A stretch of 64,000 nt of DNA from the NCBI RefSeq assembly GCF_042648145.1, contig NZ_JBHRWV010000001.1, positions 423,252 through 487,251 on the forward strand, given 5' to 3'. The DNA is from Salinicoccus sesuvii. GTDB taxonomy: Bacteria; Bacillota; Bacilli; Staphylococcales; Salinicoccaceae. Below, in pieces: positions 16,262 to 24,685 of this stretch. Within the stretch, counting starts at the first letter, position 1. Each line of letters starts with the position of its first letter. The notes beneath the pieces were generated by a model. It was not told the origin of the DNA. It was given only the letters and a program-made list of their open reading frames with translations, and did no database searches. The translations under genes and the position numbers were made by a program.

Positions 16262-17095
16262 ATGAGTAGCGAAATACATATTCGCCCCTTTACGGAAGCA
16301 GACAGAGAAAGTCTGGCAACTTTTAAGTTGAGCGAGCAGCAACAAATCTACTCCAGCCTGCCTATTGATGTGCTGGATGATGCTGTCCAAGATCCGGACC
16401 GAACACCATGCGTCGTATTGAATGAATCGAATGAAGTTGTCGGTTTTTTCGTACTCCACAAGCACTATCGACATGAGGGATACGCAACTCCCCACGAAGT
16501 TGTGTATATCCGCTCCCTGTCAATCAATGAAGCACTGCAGGGGAGAGGCTACGGGACGAAAGTAGCGATGACACTGCCGCTCTTCGTACAGGAGCACTTT
16601 GCAGCTTTTGATCATCTATATCTCGTCGTCGATGCAGAAAACGAGGGCGCATGGAACCTATACGAACGCGCAGGTTTCATGCATTCAGCAACCAAGGAGA
16701 ATGGACCGATTGGTGAGGAGCGTCTCTACTATCTTGATTTGGATCTGAAGTACGTTCATAACATCAAACTGGCACAAAATGATGCTGTCGAGCCCCCGTT
16801 CGTGAAATTCGACATCATCCTTAACAATGAGAAATCGGCTGGGTACATCGAAGGGGAGCTGACGGGAGACATGCTCCATATTAACAGTCTCTTTATAGAG
16901 GAAACAGAACGTAACCGCGGCGTAGCCTCCAGTGCGCTCAGGCAGCTTGGAACGTTTCTGAGGCGCATGCGCCCTGAAGTAAAACAGCTTGTCGTAGTCA
17001 TAGACGAAGCGGGCCGACAGAGGCTCTTTGAAAGGGTCGGTTTCGTCATGGTTGACGAGGATGCCGGAAAATATATGAAGTATATAAACTATTGA
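16262..17095 (+). CDS. Two-domain GNAT acetyltransferase
   Basis: The 277-residue protein holds two GNAT-like halves. The first (about 1-155) has a full acetyl-CoA loop (QGRGYGTKVAMTLPLF) and the NLYERAGF end motif. The second (about 170-277) has a similar but weaker loop (ERNRGVASSALRQL) and RLFERVGF. A tandem arrangement of this kind usually means one catalytic and one structural or recognition domain, but which is active is not clear. GGAGG lies nine bases before ATG 16262. It stands alone between the BCCT gene and rpoE, and its substrate is unknown. Confidence 0.85.
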   Translation: MSSEIHIRPFTEADRESLATFKLSEQQQIYSSLPIDVLDDAVQDPDRTPCVVLNESNEVVGFFVLHKHYRHEGYATPHEVVYIRSLSINEALQGRGYGTKVAMTLPLFVQEHFAAFDHLYLVVDAENEGAWNLYERAGFMHSATKENGPIGEERLYYLDLDLKYVHNIKLAQNDAVEPPFVKFDIILNNEKSAGYIEGELTGDMLHINSLFIEETERNRGVASSALRQLGTFLRRMRPEVKQLVVVIDEAGRQRLFERVGFVMVDEDAGKYMKYINY

Positions 17096-17103
17096 ATTAG
17101 TGC

Positions 17104-17132
17104 TTGATTCATAGCCTATTTACCTGTATTAT
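17104..17132 (+). promoter_or_regulatory. SigA promoter of rpoE
   Basis: TTGATT (17104-17109), 17 bases and TATTAT (17127-17132), about 35 bases before the rpoE start. Confidence 0.65.
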
Positions 17133-17168
17133 ATCTTTTGATATTCCAGACTGGAAAGGATGAACGAA

Positions 17169-17705
17169 ATGAGGCTCAACGAGTACGACAGAGAAATGAT
17201 GGACGAGAATTCTTTCATCGACATGTCATACATGTATCTGCAGGATAACGGCAAAGAAGCTAACCTGTACGATATCATTGATAAATTCAAAGAAGTTGCA
17301 GGATATTCCGATGATGAAATAGAAAACCGCGTGCTACAATTCTATACGGATCTTAATACGGACGGTAGATTTTTAAGTACAGGTGACGGTGTATGGGGAC
17401 TTCGCGACTGGTATTCAGTCGATGACATTTCAGATAAGATTGCGCCAACAATCCACAAGTTCGAACTTGCCGTGGATGACGAGGATCCAATCGTAACAGA
17501 CGACGAAGGATTCGATGAAGCTTTCGATCAGGATAAAGACCTTGTCGAATCGGACATAGAAAACCTCGACTCCCCGCTTAACGGAGAAGACGTGGAAAGT
17601 GAAGACGACATAGAGGAGTCGGTTGATGAAACAATCGATGACGATGTCGAGTACGACGATACGGATGATCTTGAGGATAGCTACGAAGACGAGAACGATC
17701 TTTAG
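17169..17705 (+). CDS. rpoE: RNA polymerase delta subunit
   Basis: Delta binds core RNA polymerase and helps recycling and promoter selectivity in Bacillota. The folded N-terminal domain (residues 1-95) contains NLYDIIDKFKEV and FYTDLNTDGRFL, nearly as in S. aureus. The C-terminal half is the typical disordered, very acidic tail of Asp and Glu. The start at 17169 (MRLNEY) matches the S. aureus start and has AAAGGA at good spacing; ATG 17160 is too close to that site. 178 residues. It lies directly before pyrG, the usual order. Confidence 0.95.
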   Translation: MRLNEYDREMMDENSFIDMSYMYLQDNGKEANLYDIIDKFKEVAGYSDDEIENRVLQFYTDLNTDGRFLSTGDGVWGLRDWYSVDDISDKIAPTIHKFELAVDDEDPIVTDDEGFDEAFDQDKDLVESDIENLDSPLNGEDVESEDDIEESVDETIDDDVEYDDTDDLEDSYEDENDL

Positions 17706-17720
17706 AGCCTGAACTTCCAG

Positions 17721-17748
17721 TTGACATTCAAGAGAAAAGTGATATTAT
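17721..17748 (+). promoter_or_regulatory. SigA promoter of pyrG
   Basis: TTGACA (17721-17726), 16 bases and TATTAT (17743-17748). Seven bases later the transcript would begin GGGCT at 17756, the start sequence known for the reiterative-transcription control of B. subtilis pyrG. Confidence 0.85.
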
Positions 17749-17755
17749 TTTTATT

Positions 17756-17830
17756 GGGCTCCCTGAAACAGGGATTGTAAAGAACGGCTCCTTTTCACCA
17801 AGTGTGGAAGGGGGCTATTTTTATTTTATT
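17756..17830 (+). promoter_or_regulatory. pyrG leader: CTP-sensitive attenuator
   Basis: The leader begins GGGCTCC, has a small CCCTGAAACAGGG hairpin, then a terminator hairpin (about 17786-17816; the pyrimidine-rich 5' arm GGCTCCTTTTC pairs with GAAGGGGGCT by G-C and G-U pairs) followed by a long T-rich run. In B. subtilis, low CTP leads to extra G residues at the 5' end that pair with the pyrimidine arm and prevent termination. All parts of that system are visible here. Confidence 0.8.
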
Positions 17831-17847
17831 TTATAGGAGGAAGTGCA

Positions 17848-19443
17848 ATGACTAAATATATTTTTGTGACTGGCGGGGTTGTTTCCTCTCTCGGAAAGGG
17901 AATTACAGCTGCATCACTCGGCAGGCTGCTAAAAGACCGCGGATTCTCGATTACGATTCAGAAGTTTGATCCATACCTTAACGTAGATCCGGGCACGATG
18001 AGTCCATATCAGCACGGTGAAGTTTTCGTGACTGAGGACGGAGCGGAGACTGATCTCGATCTCGGGCACTACGAACGTTTCATTGATATTAACCTCCATA
18101 AATATTCGAATGTCACAGCTGGTAAAGTCTACTCTGAAGTGATCAAGAAAGAGCGTCGTGGAGACTATCTAGGAGGTACCGTCCAGGTTATTCCGCATAT
18201 CACCAATGAAATCAAGTCCCGATTGATTGAAGTGGGCGAAGAATCCAATGCGGATATCGTCATTACTGAGATCGGTGGTACGACCGGTGATATAGAATCA
18301 TTGCCTTTCTTAGAATCCATCAGACAATTGCGAAGTGACTTGGGGCGCGAGAATGTCATGTATATCCACTGTACGCTCCTACCTTACATCAAAGCTGCGG
18401 GAGAAATGAAAACGAAGCCGACCCAGCATAGTGTCAAAGAACTTAGAGGGCTCGGTATACAGCCGGATATGATCGTTGTACGATCTGAGTATCCAATGGG
18501 TGAGGATCTAAAGGACAAGATTGCACTTTTCTGCGACATTAATAAGAAAAGTGTCATTGAAGCGAGAGACGAGGAAACAATCTATAACATTGTCATCAGC
18601 CTCCAAGAGCAGGGCATGGACAATCTCGTACTAGATCGTCTTGAACTTTCCGCTGGCAAGGAAGCGGAACTTAAGGACTGGAAGCAGCTGTTGCAGAATC
18701 TGAATAGTATCGAACGTAAAGTAACGATCGGCCTTGTCGGGAAGTATGTCGCATTGCAGGATGCCTATTTGTCTGTTGCGGAATCATTGAGACATGCTGG
18801 ATACGAACGTCAGTCGGACGTTGAAATCAAGTGGATCAATTCCGAACATCTTACACAAGAAAACTACGAAGCCGAGCTATCAGAGGTTGATGGTATTCTA
18901 GTTCCAGGCGGGTTCGGTGAACGCGGTGTCGAGGGTAAGATCTATGCGTTGCAGTATGCACGTGAGAACAAGGTGCCGCTACTCGGTATTTGTCTCGGCA
19001 TGCAATTGGCCACTGTAGAATTTGCACGTAATGTGGCTGGGCTCGCTGGTGCCCACTCCAGTGAACTTGATGAGAATACACCACATCCTGTTATTGACCT
19101 GATGCCGGACCAGAAGGATGTTGTGGATCTCGGCGGCACACTGAGGCTCGGCAGCTTCCCTTGTGAAATCCAGCAAGGCACGATTGCCCGTGAACTTTAC
19201 GGTCAGGCACACGTCGACGAACGTCATCGCCACCGCTATGAATTCAACAACCAGTACAAGAAGCAGCTTGAAGAAAAGGGCATGGTGTTCTCTGGTACGT
19301 CTCCGGATGGCCGTCTCGTTGAAATGGTTGAGCTGAGCGACCACCCGTACTTTGTGGCTGTGCAGTTCCATCCGGAATTCCAGAGCAGACCGACACGTCC
19401 GCATCCATTGTTCCAAGGCCTAATCAACGCTTGCATCAAATAA
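17848..19443 (+). CDS. pyrG: CTP synthase
   Basis: Makes CTP from UTP, ATP and glutamine. The N-terminal amidoligase domain (about 1-265) begins KYIFVTGGVVSSLGKG, a near-invariant ATP-binding start. The C-terminal class I glutamine amidotransferase domain carries the nucleophile Cys in LGICLGMQLA (about residue 380) and the His/Glu pair in QFHPEFQSRP. 531 residues, normal length. A GGAGG site precedes ATG 17848. Expression is probably set by the leader attenuator in response to CTP. Confidence 0.98.
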   Translation: MTKYIFVTGGVVSSLGKGITAASLGRLLKDRGFSITIQKFDPYLNVDPGTMSPYQHGEVFVTEDGAETDLDLGHYERFIDINLHKYSNVTAGKVYSEVIKKERRGDYLGGTVQVIPHITNEIKSRLIEVGEESNADIVITEIGGTTGDIESLPFLESIRQLRSDLGRENVMYIHCTLLPYIKAAGEMKTKPTQHSVKELRGLGIQPDMIVVRSEYPMGEDLKDKIALFCDINKKSVIEARDEETIYNIVISLQEQGMDNLVLDRLELSAGKEAELKDWKQLLQNLNSIERKVTIGLVGKYVALQDAYLSVAESLRHAGYERQSDVEIKWINSEHLTQENYEAELSEVDGILVPGGFGERGVEGKIYALQYARENKVPLLGICLGMQLATVEFARNVAGLAGAHSSELDENTPHPVIDLMPDQKDVVDLGGTLRLGSFPCEIQQGTIARELYGQAHVDERHRHRYEFNNQYKKQLEEKGMVFSGTSPDGRLVEMVELSDHPYFVAVQFHPEFQSRPTRPHPLFQGLINACIK

Positions 19444-19447
19444 AAAG

Positions 19448-19472
19448 AAACCCTGCCAATTAAGCAGGGTTT
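19448..19472. terminator. Bidirectional terminator, pyrG / DUF2529
   Basis: AAACCCTGC/GCAGGGTTT 9-bp stem. The T run is better on the minus strand, so it mainly ends the DUF2529 transcript. Confidence 0.75.
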
Positions 19473-19481
19473 CCATGATAA

Positions 19482-19994
19482 CTAGTACGCATCATTCGTC
19501 ATCTCATCTATGAGCACATAGAGGTGATCATACAAGTAGAGAAATGCAGACATATAAGGGTTAACAATTTTGTCGAAATTCGGCGTCGGTATGAGCGGAC
19601 GTGGTGAAGATAAATCGATATAATGGTGAAGCTGGTCAATTGTTTCAGCTTGATGCTTATTGTAGTTTGAGATCAATACGAACTCCACCCCGCCATTTTG
19701 AAGGGTCTCTACAAAGGCGTGCACCTCATCATCGAACTGTTCGGCAAGAACAAGAACACGATCCGGCGCATCGATGGTTTCTGTCGAATCAAAAAGCCTT
19801 GTCTTTCGCAAGGCAAGCGAACCAGATAGTAAAAATCCTTCGATCCCCTTGAAATCGTGGAAGGTCTTCACATGGATTTCACCATCGCTGCCTACTGCTT
19901 GTGCTAAGAGACGTGCAGCCATTTCTATCTCCTCTTCTTGGGCGTTAATATGGTTGTATATATTAGTAAGTTGTGTCTGCAAGATTTTATCCAT
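19482..19994 (-). CDS. DUF2529 family protein (YwjG-like)
   Basis: A 170-residue protein resembling B. subtilis YwjG, which lies between pyrG and fbaA as here. The family has an SIS-like alpha/beta fold but no established function. No catalytic motif stands out. ATG 19994 is preceded by GGAGA. It is transcribed away from fba from a promoter that overlaps the fba promoter, and ends at the hairpin shared with pyrG. Confidence 0.8.
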   Translation of the reverse strand: MDKILQTQLTNIYNHINAQEEEIEMAARLLAQAVGSDGEIHVKTFHDFKGIEGFLLSGSLALRKTRLFDSTETIDAPDRVLVLAEQFDDEVHAFVETLQNGGVEFVLISNYNKHQAETIDQLHHYIDLSSPRPLIPTPNFDKIVNPYMSAFLYLYDHLYVLIDEMTNDAY

Positions 19995-20026
19995 ATAGAT
20001 TCTCCGTTCGGCTTGATGGTATTGCT

Positions 20027-20054
20027 ATAGTATCAAAACATTGCTCAGAATCAA
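20027..20054 (-). promoter_or_regulatory. Candidate promoter of the DUF2529 gene
   Basis: On the minus strand TTGATT (20054-20049), 16 bases and TACTAT (20032-20027). It overlaps the divergent fba promoter. Confidence 0.5.
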
Positions 20055-20070
20055 ATATTTTTGCTATAAT
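20041..20070 (+). promoter_or_regulatory. SigA promoter of fba
   Basis: TTGCTC (20041-20046), 18 bases and TATAAT (20065-20070), followed by a leader of about 30 bases with AGGAGG. Confidence 0.65.
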
Positions 20071-20107
20071 CACTTTAAAGGAAAGAACTTTTAGGAGGAA
20101 ATCAACA

Positions 20108-20965
20108 ATGCCTTTAGTATCAATGACAGAAATGCTCAATAAAGCAAGAAAAGAAGGATATGCAGTCGGGCAGTACAACGTGAACAATCTTGAATTCGCC
20201 CAAGCTATCCTGATGGCATCACAAGAAGAAAATGCACCCGTCATCCTTGGGGTTTCAGAAGGCGCTGCAAGATATATGAGCGGCATGAAAACAGTGGTAA
20301 AAATGATTGAAGGCCTCATGTCTGACATGAACATCACAGTGCCTGTCGCAATCCATCTCGATCACGGGTCAAGCTATGAGAAGTGTATCGAAGCAATCGG
20401 AGCTGGATTCACATCCGTTATGATCGACGCTTCCCACGGACCTTTCGAAGACAACATCGCAACAACTAAGAGAGTTGTTGATTATGCTCATGAGAGAGGC
20501 GTTTCTGTTGAAGCGGAACTCGGTGTTGTTGGTGGGCAAGAAGATGACGTTATTGCTGATGGTGTCATCTATGCAGATCCTGAAGAGTGTCGTGAACTTG
20601 TTGAGAGAACAGGCATCGACTGCCTCGCGCCAGCACTTGGTTCCGTACACGGTCCTTACAAAGGCGAACCGAACCTCGGCTTCAAAGAAATGGAAGAGAT
20701 CGGCAACCAATCCGACATTCCACTCGTACTGCACGGTGGAACAGGCATACCGACTAAGGATATCCAAAAAGCGATTTCCCTTGGTTCAGCTAAGATCAAC
20801 GTCAACACCGAAAGTCAGATTGCTTCAGCCAAGCGTGTAAGAGAAGTACTTGCCAATGACTCAGAAGTCTACGATCCACGCAAGTATCTTGGACCTGCTA
20901 GAGAAGCTGTTAAAGAAACAGTAAGAGGCAAAATCAAGGAATTTGGTACATCCAACAAAGCCTAG
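20108..20965 (+). CDS. fba: Class II fructose-bisphosphate aldolase
   Basis: Zinc-dependent cleavage of fructose 1,6-bisphosphate in glycolysis and the reverse reaction in gluconeogenesis. Metal and substrate motifs are visible: AIHLDHGSS (Asp85, His86), the ELGVVGGQEDDV segment, and later LHGGTGIP and INVNTES. 285 residues, normal. AGGAGG precedes ATG 20108; the reading frame is open further upstream without a good start signal. Confidence 0.97.
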   Translation: MPLVSMTEMLNKARKEGYAVGQYNVNNLEFAQAILMASQEENAPVILGVSEGAARYMSGMKTVVKMIEGLMSDMNITVPVAIHLDHGSSYEKCIEAIGAGFTSVMIDASHGPFEDNIATTKRVVDYAHERGVSVEAELGVVGGQEDDVIADGVIYADPEECRELVERTGIDCLAPALGSVHGPYKGEPNLGFKEMEEIGNQSDIPLVLHGGTGIPTKDIQKAISLGSAKINVNTESQIASAKRVREVLANDSEVYDPRKYLGPAREAVKETVRGKIKEFGTSNKA

Positions 20966-20974
20966 GGTGAGTAG

Positions 20975-21000
20975 AGCCGTCCCATTTGGGATGGCTTTTA
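20975..21000 (+). terminator. Terminator of fba
   Basis: AGCCGTCCC and GGGATGGCT form a 9-bp stem (one G-T pair) with loop ATTT, followed by TTTATTTG. Confidence 0.85.
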
Positions 21001-21049
21001 TTTGATTAATGTAAAGATGATGTATAATAGCTGTATAGTTCTATATTTA

Positions 21050-21079
21050 TTGCCGACTCGGCAAAAAGTATCTTATAAT
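21050..21079 (+). promoter_or_regulatory. Promoter of tal with palindrome over the -35
   Basis: TTGCCG (21050-21055), 18 bases and TATAAT (21074-21079). The -35 is part of the inverted repeat TTGCCGACTCGGCAA (21050-21064), a possible operator. Confidence 0.55.
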
Positions 21080-21114
21080 GATATGATAATCTAAAATGGA
21101 GGTGCATTGTTTTC

Positions 21115-21765
21115 ATGAAATACTTTATTGATACAGCGAATATGGATGAAATCAAAGAAATTAATGAGTGGGGTGTACTGGCGGGTGTCACTACTAATCC
21201 TTCCCTTGTGGCAAAAGAGAAGGGTATTTCCTTCCACGATCGTCTTGTTGAAATATGCGAGCTGGTCGGCGGTCCTGTAAGCGGTGAGGTCATTGCGCTG
21301 GATGCAGAAGGTATGATTGAGGAAGGACGCGAACTTGCAAAGCTACACGAGCACATCGTCGTCAAGATTCCCATGACAGAAGAAGGCATGAAGGCTGTCA
21401 AAGTATTGGCTACTGAAGGGATAAAGACCAATGTGACACTTATATTCAATACGGTCCAAGCACTAACAGCGGCGCGCGCAGGCGCGACGTACGTCTCTCC
21501 GTTCATCGGAAGACTCGATGACATCGGACTGGTCGGCATGGATCTGATCGATGATATCTATCATATTTTCACTGTCCACAATATCAGTACGGAAATCATT
21601 GCCGCTTCCATTAGAAATGAAGCACACGTGCACGGCGCTGCCACTGCAGGCGCGCACATTGCGACAATCCCATACAAAGTTTTGAAGAAGCTGACACAGC
21701 ATCCTCTGACTGAGAAGGGGATTGAAAAGTTCCTAGAAGACTGGAATAGTATAAAGGACCAGTAG
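21115..21765 (+). CDS. tal: Transaldolase (short TalC/fructose-6-phosphate aldolase subfamily)
   Basis: Transfers a dihydroxyacetone unit in the non-oxidative pentose phosphate pathway. The Schiff-base lysine is Lys84 (IVVKIPMT), and the family start MKYFIDTANMDEI is intact. At 216 residues it is the short type found in Bacillus as YwjH; some members have fructose-6-phosphate aldolase activity instead. It lies in the conserved order fba-tal-murZ, 27 bases ahead of murZ, and is probably cotranscribed with it. Confidence 0.93.
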   Translation: MKYFIDTANMDEIKEINEWGVLAGVTTNPSLVAKEKGISFHDRLVEICELVGGPVSGEVIALDAEGMIEEGRELAKLHEHIVVKIPMTEEGMKAVKVLATEGIKTNVTLIFNTVQALTAARAGATYVSPFIGRLDDIGLVGMDLIDDIYHIFTVHNISTEIIAASIRNEAHVHGAATAGAHIATIPYKVLKKLTQHPLTEKGIEKFLEDWNSIKDQ

Positions 21766-21792
21766 TCGGTCTGCCATATAAGGAGAAGAATT

Positions 21793-23061
21793 ATGAGTAA
21801 AGAAGTAATCAAAGTCAGAGGCGGCAGGTCATTGACCGGTGAAGTTGAAATCAGCGGTGCCAAAAATAGTGCAGTTGCCCTAATCCCGGCATCATTGATG
21901 GCCTCTGAGGGTGAAGTTATACTGGAAGGACTGCCGGAAATTTCAGATGTAAAGACATTGATGAGCCTTCTGAATGACCTTAATATAGGGACCGAACTGG
22001 ACGGAACGACACTGAAAATCAGCCCTGAAGGGGCCGAGAATATGCCGTTGCCGAATACTAAAGTCCAGTCGCTACGCGCTTCCTATTATATGATGGGCGC
22101 AATGCTTGCGCGTTTTAAAAAATGTGTCATTGGCCTGCCTGGTGGATGTCCGCTTGGTCCAAGACCAATTGATCAGCACATTAAAGGTTTTGAGGCATTA
22201 GGTGCAAAGGTGACGAACGAACATGGTGCAATGTATCTGATAGCCGATGAACTGAAAGGTGCTAAGATTTTCTTTGACGTTGTATCAGTGGGCGCAACGA
22301 TCAACCTGATGATTGCAGCGAGTTGTGCGGAAGGTAAAACTATCCTTGAAAATGTGGCTAAGGAGCCAGAAGTAGTGGATGTGGCTTCACTGCTCAACAA
22401 CATGGGGGCTGACATCCGAGGCGCCGGTACGGATACAATCAAAATCAACGGCGTGAAGCATCTTCACGGCACTAGGCACAATATAATCCCGGACCGCATT
22501 GAAGCGGGGACCTATATGATCGCCGCTGCGGCAGTTGGTGAGAATTTCACAGTACGCAATATCATACCGACGCATATGGAGTCGTTGACTGCAAAACTTG
22601 AGGAACTGGGTGTTGAAATAGAGGTCGGCGACGACTTTGCGACCATTACGAAGCCTGAAGTTTATCGTCCGATTTCTGTGAAGACACAGGTCTACCCAGG
22701 TTTCGCGACGGATCTCCAACAGCCATTGACACCTCTTCTCTTCAAGGCTGATGGGGTAAGTAAAATTACTGAGACAATCTATCCAGCGCGCTTTAGACAT
22801 GTGGATGAGCTCATGCGCATGGATGCGAAGATCGAGCAGAATAGTGGGTCGGCACTCATATTCCCTTCGCAGCTAAAAGGCACGCATGTCTATGCCAGTG
22901 ATCTCAGGGCAGGCGCATGCCTATTGATATCCAGCCTAACAGCAGAAGGCGAAACGACCATCCATAACGTCAATCACATTGACCGCGGATATACCGATAT
23001 CGTCAAGAAGTTAGCGGATCTTGGTGCTGATATATGGCGTGAGGAAGTCAAAGAAGACTGA
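21793..23061 (+). CDS. murZ: UDP-N-acetylglucosamine 1-carboxyvinyltransferase, second copy
   Basis: First committed step of peptidoglycan synthesis: adds enolpyruvate from PEP to UDP-GlcNAc. The catalytic Cys119 is in LPGGCPLGPRP, so the enzyme is expected to be fosfomycin-sensitive. Lys24 in SGAKN binds substrate. 422 residues. This is the MurZ/MurAB paralogue by position (after tal, before rho); the other copy lies after the ATP synthase operon. Two copies are usual in low-GC Bacillota. Confidence 0.95.
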   Translation: MSKEVIKVRGGRSLTGEVEISGAKNSAVALIPASLMASEGEVILEGLPEISDVKTLMSLLNDLNIGTELDGTTLKISPEGAENMPLPNTKVQSLRASYYMMGAMLARFKKCVIGLPGGCPLGPRPIDQHIKGFEALGAKVTNEHGAMYLIADELKGAKIFFDVVSVGATINLMIAASCAEGKTILENVAKEPEVVDVASLLNNMGADIRGAGTDTIKINGVKHLHGTRHNIIPDRIEAGTYMIAAAAVGENFTVRNIIPTHMESLTAKLEELGVEIEVGDDFATITKPEVYRPISVKTQVYPGFATDLQQPLTPLLFKADGVSKITETIYPARFRHVDELMRMDAKIEQNSGSALIFPSQLKGTHVYASDLRAGACLLISSLTAEGETTIHNVNHIDRGYTDIVKKLADLGADIWREEVKED

Positions 23062-23070
23062 AGCATTTAG

Positions 23071-23106
23071 AACTCGGACTGCATGGGCAGTCCGAGTTTG
23101 CTTTTT
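23071..23106 (+). terminator. Terminator of the tal-murZ unit
   Basis: AACTCGGACTGC and its complement form a 12-bp stem with loop ATGG, followed by TTGCTTTTT. Confidence 0.85.
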
Positions 23107-23180
23107 GCTTGCAGTCGTTTCCAAATCTGGAGCATCTTTATTTTTATAAAGCAATGGTGTAGAATATGGAATGGTTAAAG

Positions 23181-23226
23181 CCTCACCTCGATCTCTCCCC
23201 CTTGCACCTCTTTTGTATCAAAACTT
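23181..23226 (+). promoter_or_regulatory. C-rich, G-poor leader of rho (possible rut-like site)
   Basis: The 5' leader of rho holds a run of pyrimidines (CCTCACC, CTCTCCCCC, GCACCTC) with only three G in 46 bases. Rho binds such RNA, and rho genes are often autoregulated by termination in the leader. A direct role here is inferred. The rest of the 190-base gap shows no gene. Confidence 0.5.
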
Positions 23227-23251
23227 CAATAAATGAAAGCGAAGTGAATAT

Positions 23252-24568
23252 ATGGCTGAAAGAGATTCCAATGCACCGAAGTATGAATCCTTTGATGCAC
23301 TCTATAAGAAGAACAACACCAAGGAACTGACCGTACGCGCAAAAGAGCTCGGTCTGTCCAACTATAGCCGTCTGAATAAAAAAGAGCTTGTCCTCGCAAT
23401 AATGGAGGCACAGATGGAAAAGGACGGTAATTATTATATGGAGGGCGTCCTAGACGATATCCAAGCGGACGGATACGGGTTCCTACGTACAGTAAACTTT
23501 TCTAAAGGTGAAAAAGACATCTACATCTCGGCTTCCCAAATCAGAAGGTTCGAATTGAAGAAAGGGGATAAAGTCACCGGCAAAGTCCGTCGTCCCAAAG
23601 AAAATGAGAAGTATTATGGTCTGCTCCAGGTGGATTTCATCAATGATCAGAATGCTGAACAGGTCAAGAAGCGTCCCCACTTTCAGGCATTGACGCCCCT
23701 ATATCCCGAAGAACGCATAAAACTCGAAAACAGACCGACCGATTTATCGACCCGTATCATGGACCTCGTGACACCGATTGGATTTGGGCAGCGGGGGATG
23801 ATTGTAGCGCCACCAAAAGCTGGGAAGACCTCGCTTCTCAAGGAAATTGCGAATGCAATGACTGAAAACCATCCGAACACGAAACTGTTCATTCTGCTGA
23901 TTGGTGAACGACCAGAAGAGGTTACAGACCTTGAACGTTCTGTTGAGGACGCAGAAGTGGTCCACTCGACATTCGACGAACCACCGGAACATCATGTCAA
24001 AGTTGCCGAACTGCTCCTTGAAAGATCGAAACGGCTTGTTGAGATGGGAGAGGACGTCATCATACTGATGGATTCAATCACGCGTCTTGCGCGTGCGTAT
24101 AATCTAGTTATCCCGCCGAGTGGCCGTACATTATCTGGAGGTCTGGATCCTGCGAGTCTACACAGACCGAAGCACTTCTTCGGTGCGGCAAGGAATATTG
24201 AAGCAGGTGGCAGTCTGACGATCCTGTCGACTGCGTTGGTTGATACTGGAAGCCGCATGGATGATGTTATTTATGAGGAATTCAAGGGAACCGGGAATAT
24301 GGAGTTGCATCTCGATCGCCACTTGAGCGAGCGTAGGATCTATCCAGCAATTGATATCAGACGCTCAAGTACAAGGAAAGAGGAACTGCTTCTCGATAAG
24401 CGGGAACTCGATGTGTTGTGGCAGCTCAGGAATCTATTCACTGATGCGCCTGATTTTACGGAGCGCTTCCTGAAAATTCTTAAACAGACAAAAACGAACG
24501 AAGAGTTTTTTGATGTACTAAGACAGCGAATGCTGTCTTCCCAATCAACAGGTCGCCCGGTAATATGA
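23252..24568 (+). CDS. rho: Transcription termination factor Rho
   Basis: Hexameric RNA-dependent ATPase that ends untranslated transcripts. The N-terminal helical region (ELTVRAKELGLSNYSRLNKK, about 28-47) is followed by the CSD-like RNA-binding domain (YGFLRT; YISASQIRRF). The RecA-like domain carries Walker A PPKAGKTS near residue 190 and VIILMDSITRLARA for Walker B. 438 residues. The ribosome binding site is weak, and the leader is C-rich, suggesting autoregulation. Confidence 0.97.
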   Translation: MAERDSNAPKYESFDALYKKNNTKELTVRAKELGLSNYSRLNKKELVLAIMEAQMEKDGNYYMEGVLDDIQADGYGFLRTVNFSKGEKDIYISASQIRRFELKKGDKVTGKVRRPKENEKYYGLLQVDFINDQNAEQVKKRPHFQALTPLYPEERIKLENRPTDLSTRIMDLVTPIGFGQRGMIVAPPKAGKTSLLKEIANAMTENHPNTKLFILLIGERPEEVTDLERSVEDAEVVHSTFDEPPEHHVKVAELLLERSKRLVEMGEDVIILMDSITRLARAYNLVIPPSGRTLSGGLDPASLHRPKHFFGAARNIEAGGSLTILSTALVDTGSRMDDVIYEEFKGTGNMELHLDRHLSERRIYPAIDIRRSSTRKEELLLDKRELDVLWQLRNLFTDAPDFTERFLKILKQTKTNEEFFDVLRQRMLSSQSTGRPVI

Positions 24569-24582
24569 TTGAGCATCCACTC

Positions 24583-24611
24583 TTGATTTTTGGTGGCAGA
24601 TCGTGTATAAT
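24583..24611 (+). promoter_or_regulatory. SigA promoter of rpmE
   Basis: TTGATT (24583-24588), 17 bases and TATAAT (24606-24611), just past the end of rho. Confidence 0.8.
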
Positions 24612-24617
24612 ATATAA

Positions 24618-24680
24618 GTATCGAAGTGGTAATCCCACTTAATTAACTCTGTGCCAGATGGTTCAGGGCAAAGGAGATGT
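24618..24680 (+). promoter_or_regulatory. Structured leader of rpmE, possible L31 autoregulatory RNA
   Basis: The leader contains a perfect hairpin AAGTGG-TAATC-CCACTT (about 24624-24640), then a second imperfect one (GTGCC...GGGCA) reaching the ribosome binding site. L31 leaders with such structures are described in Bacillota, but I cannot match it to a covariance model by eye. Confidence 0.4.
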
Positions 24681-24685
24681 AGATA

